Shown in pieces: positions 58,401 to 64,000 of a DNA stretch of 64,000 bases. A program made the translations under genes and the position numbers. The notes beneath the pieces are model-generated. The model was not told the origin of the DNA and searched no databases. It was given only the letters and a program-made list of their open reading frames with translations. Numbering within the stretch: the first letter of the stretch is position 1; each line of letters starts with the position of its first letter. Location: positions 1,550,001 to 1,614,000 of the forward strand of contig NW_004457723.1 of assembly GCF_000203815.1 (NCBI RefSeq), given 5' to 3'. Source of the DNA: Cavenderia fasciculata. Lineage: Eukaryota; Evosea; Eumycetozoa; Acytosteliales; Cavenderiaceae.

Positions 58401-61400
58401 AAGGTGGAACTGTTGTGTTGGTCAATACTCAATCGATTGATGCATGTTTCTATGATGTATTCAATCGTTACTTTACCAAAATGCCACATGACGATAAGAT
58501 CTTGACAATGGCCAATGTATCATTTGCCAACCATACAGTATTCTGCCAAGTACATCCAGACTTTAAGATTATTGTCCACTTGCCACAATCTCGACTTCCC
58601 CAAACACCATTACCATGGTTAAACAGATTTGAAAAGTATCATCTTTCAATCAACACAATGGTTGACCACTATATCTCTCAAAACCTTCCACAACATATTG
58701 AATACTTTGAAAAGATGAAGACATCAGCCTCTCACTTTGTCAAAGAATTCCATACTGGATCATCAGAGTCACTTCTTTGTGGATTCTCAGAGACTGGAAC
58801 CATCCCATCATTGATCTACACCACTGCCAAGAAACTCTATGAATCTGGATCCATCAACATCCAACCACAACGAGTTGATACATTGGTTGGTGTTGCTCAA
58901 CTACCCAACACATTCAACTCTGTTGATCATTTTGAATTCCGACTTCTCAACTGGAAATTATTACAAATTGCACGACCTGAAAGTGTATTTAGATGTCTAT
59001 CGATGCCCAAATCATATGTGGAAGAGTTCCTTCTTCGTCAAGAACACTTTAACCTTTTCCATTTCATCACCGATCTCTTTTCCAAAAAGTTTGTCAAAAA
59101 CGAGAATGTTTCCAATCGATGGATCTTGTACACTCGATCTTCATTGACATTACATCATCTCAAAGATATCACATCTGACAAAACAATGAAATCATTCTAT
59201 GATATCTTGTTACAGTCCATCTCTGAGAAAGACAAAAAAGTGCTCGAGATTGACACGTTGGCGACACTCAAGATTATTCAACTGACATCAATCAAGACAA
59301 GTCAACAATGTCAAGATATGATCAACGAGTTTATCAAAGATGACCGACAAAAGATATGTTTGGTCATTGCAGACATGGAATCAATCAACCAACACCAAGT
59401 CAACTTTATCAACGAACAATTTGATACCTCTCAATCCTCCAAGATTATGGTGACTATTTGTCATTATCCAGTTGAATTCTCATTATCAAATCAAGCCAAA
59501 TTGAATAGTATCTTCCTCAATGATACAGAATACATGTATATCGATTCATTTGGAGTCAAGATTGATTCAGATTTAATGGAATGGGATCCAAACATCAGAT
59601 CATGGTTGTCATCTGCTTATCGATTGGATTATCCAATTGATCCCACTTCATTACATGACACATTCGAATCAATGTTCTTTACTCAATTGCGTCTTGTCTC
59701 AAACTTGGCAAGCAATAACAACTACCTTGGTATGGAGGATGACCATAGACTATTCTACCTTGAATCTGAATGTCGTGGTGAAATGATCGAGAACCTATTC
59801 AGAGCAAACTCATCTTGGTACAAAGCAGTTGTCACATCATTCACCAACAAATGGTCAGAAGACGATCTTTTAATGACGATTATCTCCAACATTTCCGACT
59901 TGATTCTCACTGGCAAGTTGACACATTCATTTATTGATTCAATCAAAAGTTCATTGGAATCATACTTCTATCCAGTCATCTCACAAGTATTCAAATTGGT
60001 GACCAATTATCAATCATATCCATCAATCCAATCACTTGATGAACCAAGCAGCCAATTGGTGTGTGAAATCATCAAATGTATCAAACTACCAAAGATATCA
60101 TCCAATATCGCACAAAGATACGAACCAATCCTTCTTTCTCGTTCACCATCCAAAGATCTCAACACATCTATTCCGTTATACCATTCGATTGCACAAATCC
60201 TTTCATCACTATTCGAAAAGGTACTCCACCGATCAACCAATCGCGATATCAATTATACCTATGATCGATTTGTCAAGTGTGTCAAGAAAGATCCATTTGG
60301 AAGGGTTGTCGAATACATTGATAACAATCTTTTGATGGCTTATCAATCAGACTTTATAAAGTACACACTCAATATTGACAGAAATGATTCATCACTCATT
60401 GCGGTAATGGAGAGTTTATTCTCAGTCAAGCACTCTGGTATCTTGCAATACACAGTTGCACATCACTTTGGATCATCAACCATCAACTTTGTCAACAATA
60501 TGACCACTCCACTCTTACAACTATCACCAGGCAACAAGATCACCAACCAACTGACTGCTGAAAACCTAGAGAGTACACAGACCATCAAATCTGTATTCTC
60601 TCAAATAACAATAGATATCATCTACGATCATGTTGTTAAAGGTAAAACAATTGATCCAAATAATATTGTGGAATGGACATCGAATTGGGCGTCATCAATG
60701 ACAGATCTCTTTAATCGAGTTTCATTGGAATCATTAATCAAGACAATGGACAAACCAGACAAACTCAAAGCCATATACTTGTCGATGGTATATCAATTGG
60801 TAATGAACATCGCAATGACTGCTGATGATATCGATATTCCAGATAGATTGAAACATGTCTATAACTCAGTCAGACCAATTACATTGTTGGACAAGTGTCT
60901 CCTCGAAATCACAACCCAATTCTCAAACAACTTTAATACATTTGATATTGGTTGTTATTTGGATGTTATCGGACCTTTATCTCACTTGTCAGAGCCAATC
61001 CTCGCTGATTTCCTCAGCATTATCAATATCGATGGTTCATTTGAACAACACAGAGATTATCTCAAAAAGATACCATTTGGTTGGTTATGTAATATCATTG
61101 CATTCCAACGACCAATTCCAACTCACAAAGCACGTTACCAAAAGTTAATCAACACCAAGTTTGTCAATCTAGAGATCCAAGCCAATCCAGTGATGCTTTC
61201 TTTATGTTCATCACAGACAACAGAATTCACAACATCAACAGACATGCTCATTCCTTCAGATCAAGTTCTTGCATTCTTCAAGATGAACATTGAAAAGTTT
61301 AGTCAATATCCAAGAAATCCACCATTGATCGATGCAATCTATTACAACTTTGTTCAAGAACACAAAGTAACATTCGATGACACCAAACAATCAGAACTGT

Positions 61401-64000
61401 GTAATCATTGGCTCAATCTCTGTAAAAAGACAGATGCAATGTCAAAGATTGAACTTCTTGCACTCAATACCACTATTTTAGAAGTATTCACAAGCATGTT
61501 GGCCAAAGAATCATCATTGGATACATTTGTCGAAGGTCTCAATCTAACAGAGAACAAAGCATTTGGTCAAATTCTCAAAACCCTACTTTCTACAGACAAG
61601 ACCGAAGAAAAGACAGCACAAATCAGTTGCATTTGGAATAGAATATTCTTTTTCAACAAGATCCAAAGTGAATCGACATTGATTCAGCTTGTCAGCAACG
61701 AGGAACTCCTTAAACTACTTGGATTGGCTGAATTCCATATCAAGGCTGACAACATTCCAAGTCTAGGTGTCTTACCATTTGTATATTACCCAGACTCACC
61801 AGATGGTATTGTTTACAACAAGATATTGAAATCAGTTTGTGATTGTTCATTGGATGCATTCAATGAAGTATTGGCACACAACAGTGGAACAACTAAACAA
61901 CAAGGATTCTTTAGAATGTCTCTCTTTTTGATATCATATCAAATGTATCAAGAAAACAAAGCTCCTCAAATCGAATTCATCAAACGACAACTCAAACAAT
62001 CAGTCATCGATATCCTCTCACTTACCAACTATCTCCCACTGTTTTTCAAGATTCTTCTCGCACAATTTGATCCAACGGTCATGTTTGATGAACTTCTCAA
62101 GAGAAACAATGATTTAACACCTCGAGAGACATCAGCCAGACACATATGGGTCAATAGTGTTGCCATTGCCATTGGTTCAAACAACAATTCATATCTCTAC
62201 CACATGGTTGACAATAACCCATTCTTGGTCGCTGGACAATGGTATCCTGCATGTGAAGGTCTATTCAGAGACTGTGGTATGCAGTACGATATGGGTACCA
62301 CCATGAAAATAGAGTGTATGAGTGAGAGCTACCTCAACAAATACTTGATTGCCGTCACTTTTTGGAGTTCTTTTGCATGGTACGGTTCAATTTGCGACCA
62401 AGGAGTTTACGAAAAGTTGATGTCCTCAAAACTTCATTTTGTCAACGATGAAGACTTTTTGGACCCCAAACGCAAAAACGGCGGCCCTACCCACAAAAAA
62501 TTTATCGACTTTATCAACCATCGTGCAACCACATCGTTTAACGAAATCATTGGCACCAAAGAAATCATCGACGACAAGATCGAGACTGACCATTTCGTGT
62601 CTGAATTGCTCTACAGCATTTGGAACGATTGTTACGACTCACCTGCTCCTCATAAAAAGTCAACCTTTGCAAATCGAGCTGAAGTGGTCGTCTATGAAAA
62701 CTATCTCACTGAAATGATCAAGAATGTCAAATCACAATACACACAACTCAAAGCAGATCGTCTACAAGTTTATTTTGCCAACAGCCTCATCACATCAGTT
62801 CGTCAAAACCTCACCAACGTATTTTCATCACCACTCTATGAATACCAATCAATCTTTAACAACTTGTTCGAACAGTTTGTTATTGAAGAAAGTCAACCAG
62901 ACGGGTCACCCAAGGATATGGACCTGTTAATGTATTTCACAAAGAATGTATCAGCTATTTGCATCAGCAAATATTTCAAGAATCTGATTCGTTTCCTCAA
63001 GTTGTTCTATCAAATGTTTGCAAGAAGATTACCAGAGAATTATACAAACAATACAATCTCGGAATGTATGGAATATCTCACGAATCAAAAAATTGAAGAT
63101 GAATCCAACATTGAAGAAATGACCAAATCATGGGAAGAATTGAAATCAAGTTGGATTGAAATCACCAAACATCTCAATGTTCTAGAAGGTGGTTGTCGTG
63201 CTCGTCCAGAATACGAAAAGATCATTCCACCAATCGATGATACCACACTAGTCAGTCAACTAATCAACATGCCAGAGCTTAAAAATGGAGGTGGTGAAAT
63301 TATTAGACTGATTAACAATTGGATGACCGATACCCAAGGAAAAGTTGTCTCAAAGATAACTATTGCTCCAAAGTCAGCCCTATTTGAATCTATTCTCGAA
63401 AAAATGATGGATAGATTGGAAACAATGGATATTGGTGAAATTCCATTCGACTATGGAGACAACTATCTCTTGTTGGGATCCAACTTTGAAGTTGCAGACT
63501 ATCAAAAGTTCCTCATCGAATCAGTCTCTCATTACCACCAATTCCAACGAACCAATTTCCATCCAAACTTGGCACTTATTCAACAAAAGTTGATCTACAA
63601 ATTTGCATCTGGAAAGAGTACTGGTCGACAACTCAAGAACTTTACTGGTGAATTCCCATTCAAAAGAGTTACTGAAAACAAAGATCAAACCATTGAAAAG
63701 CTTCCACACTCTCGACTCGTTCCAGAACCAATCAAAAACTTGATAGATATGAAAGATCAATTGGAATCAAAGCTCTATGCTCATGAAATCGTCACATCAA
63801 CATGTATCCCAATCACAGCTACATGTCGATCTAAATTGAGTTCAGTCAAGTTGGAATCATTTGCCAGTAGTTTGGTATCAACCATTACTCGATTGGTTCA
63901 CAAAGAAAAGGATGCTGAAGATATCGGTCTTCCAATCATGCATTTCAACTCAAAGTTTGGAATTGACAACACCAACATCCCATCTCAGGTCACTAAATTG
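49086..64000 (+). CDS. Giant RNF213/mysterin-like AAA+ protein (copy 2, runs off the right edge)
   Basis: The model is join(49086..50518, 50604..50985, 51065..52045, 52105..52712, 52786..>64000); phases 2, 0, 0 and 2 equal those of copy 1. The frame stays open through all 11.2 kb of exon 5 seen, giving 4,873 residues so far. The N-terminus has two Gln tracts (about residues 55-75 and 97-109). P-loops GPSGTGKS, GDTGVGKT and GPPGSSKT lie at 54587, 55757 and 57356, with Walker B residues intact after the last two. The region is uninterrupted where copy 1 is frame-shifted. Copy 2 has a Pro/Glu/Val-rich insertion of about 30 residues (about 56085-56195) after the second P-loop and lacks short segments present in copy 1 near 32570 and 32790. 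The USP-like C-terminus lies outside the window, so its presence is only inferred. Confidence 0.85.
49086..64000 (+). repeat. Right arm of the large inverted gene duplication
   Basis: Homologous in opposite orientation to 25405-40269. The arms face head to head and are separated by 8.8 kb of single-copy genes. Near-identity including silent positions is seen around 57356-57780; exon 1 is much more diverged. Confidence 0.9.

Noticed and set aside
52786-64000. Numerous 60-140 codon frames on both strands across the second giant gene
   Set aside because: They are shadows of one continuous 11.2-kb frame that runs off the window; many are mirror images of equivalent shadows in copy 1.

Overview
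The window is AT-rich eukaryotic nuclear DNA with short GT-AG introns (mostly about 60-110 nt), glutamine/asparagine/threonine homopolymer tracts, T-runs upstream of starts and closely packed genes. The gene families (Abp1 with YDQ repeats, amoeba-type GH25 lysozyme, degenerate-ankyrin proteins, TOM1/THH1-type membrane protein) point to a dictyostelid social amoeba. I cannot name the species. All exon models below were worked out by hand from reading frame, splice consensus and phase; none is transcript-verified.

Region 1-22.7 kb is ordinary genome with mixed strands: the 3' end of a membrane protein gene, a small basic protein, a seven-pass TOM1/THH1-like protein, a drebrin-like/Abp1 actin-binding protein, a GH25 lysozyme, two degenerate-ankyrin proteins, a 60-residue protein, a YdhR-type monooxygenase-like protein, a mitochondrial carrier, a PP2C phosphatase, a membralin homologue, a sterol-desaturase/fatty-acid-hydroxylase family protein and an RS-rich protein.

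Region 22.8-64 kb is dominated by two giant paralogous genes in head-to-head inverted orientation. Copy 1 (minus, 22790-40269) has seven exons, one of them 12.4 kb, and about 5,650 codons. Copy 2 (plus, 49086 to beyond the window end) has matching introns and phases. Both encode RNF213/mysterin-type AAA+ proteins with three visible P-loops. I find no RING finger where RNF213 carries its E3 module. Copy 1 instead ends in a USP-like deubiquitinase fold (two CxxC pairs) that appears to lack the catalytic histidine box, followed by tandem helical SAM-like repeats. Copy 1 carries a one-base frameshift relative to copy 2. Identity between the copies is patchy: almost identical, silent sites included, around the third P-loop, but strongly diverged in the first exon. 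This suggests gene conversion.

The 8.8 kb spacer between the copies holds five ordinary genes: a third ankyrin protein, an ALDH8A1-like aldehyde dehydrogenase, glucosamine-6-phosphate N-acetyltransferase, an extended-SDR protein without the usual catalytic Tyr, and an SNX3-like sorting nexin. It also holds a 30-bp hairpin that pairs completely only if transcribed from the minus strand.

The genes do not form one operon-like pathway. The most unusual biology is the RNF213-like AAA+/USP-like pair, which could be a ubiquitin-linked mechanoenzyme of a phagocytic amoeba. That role is inference.
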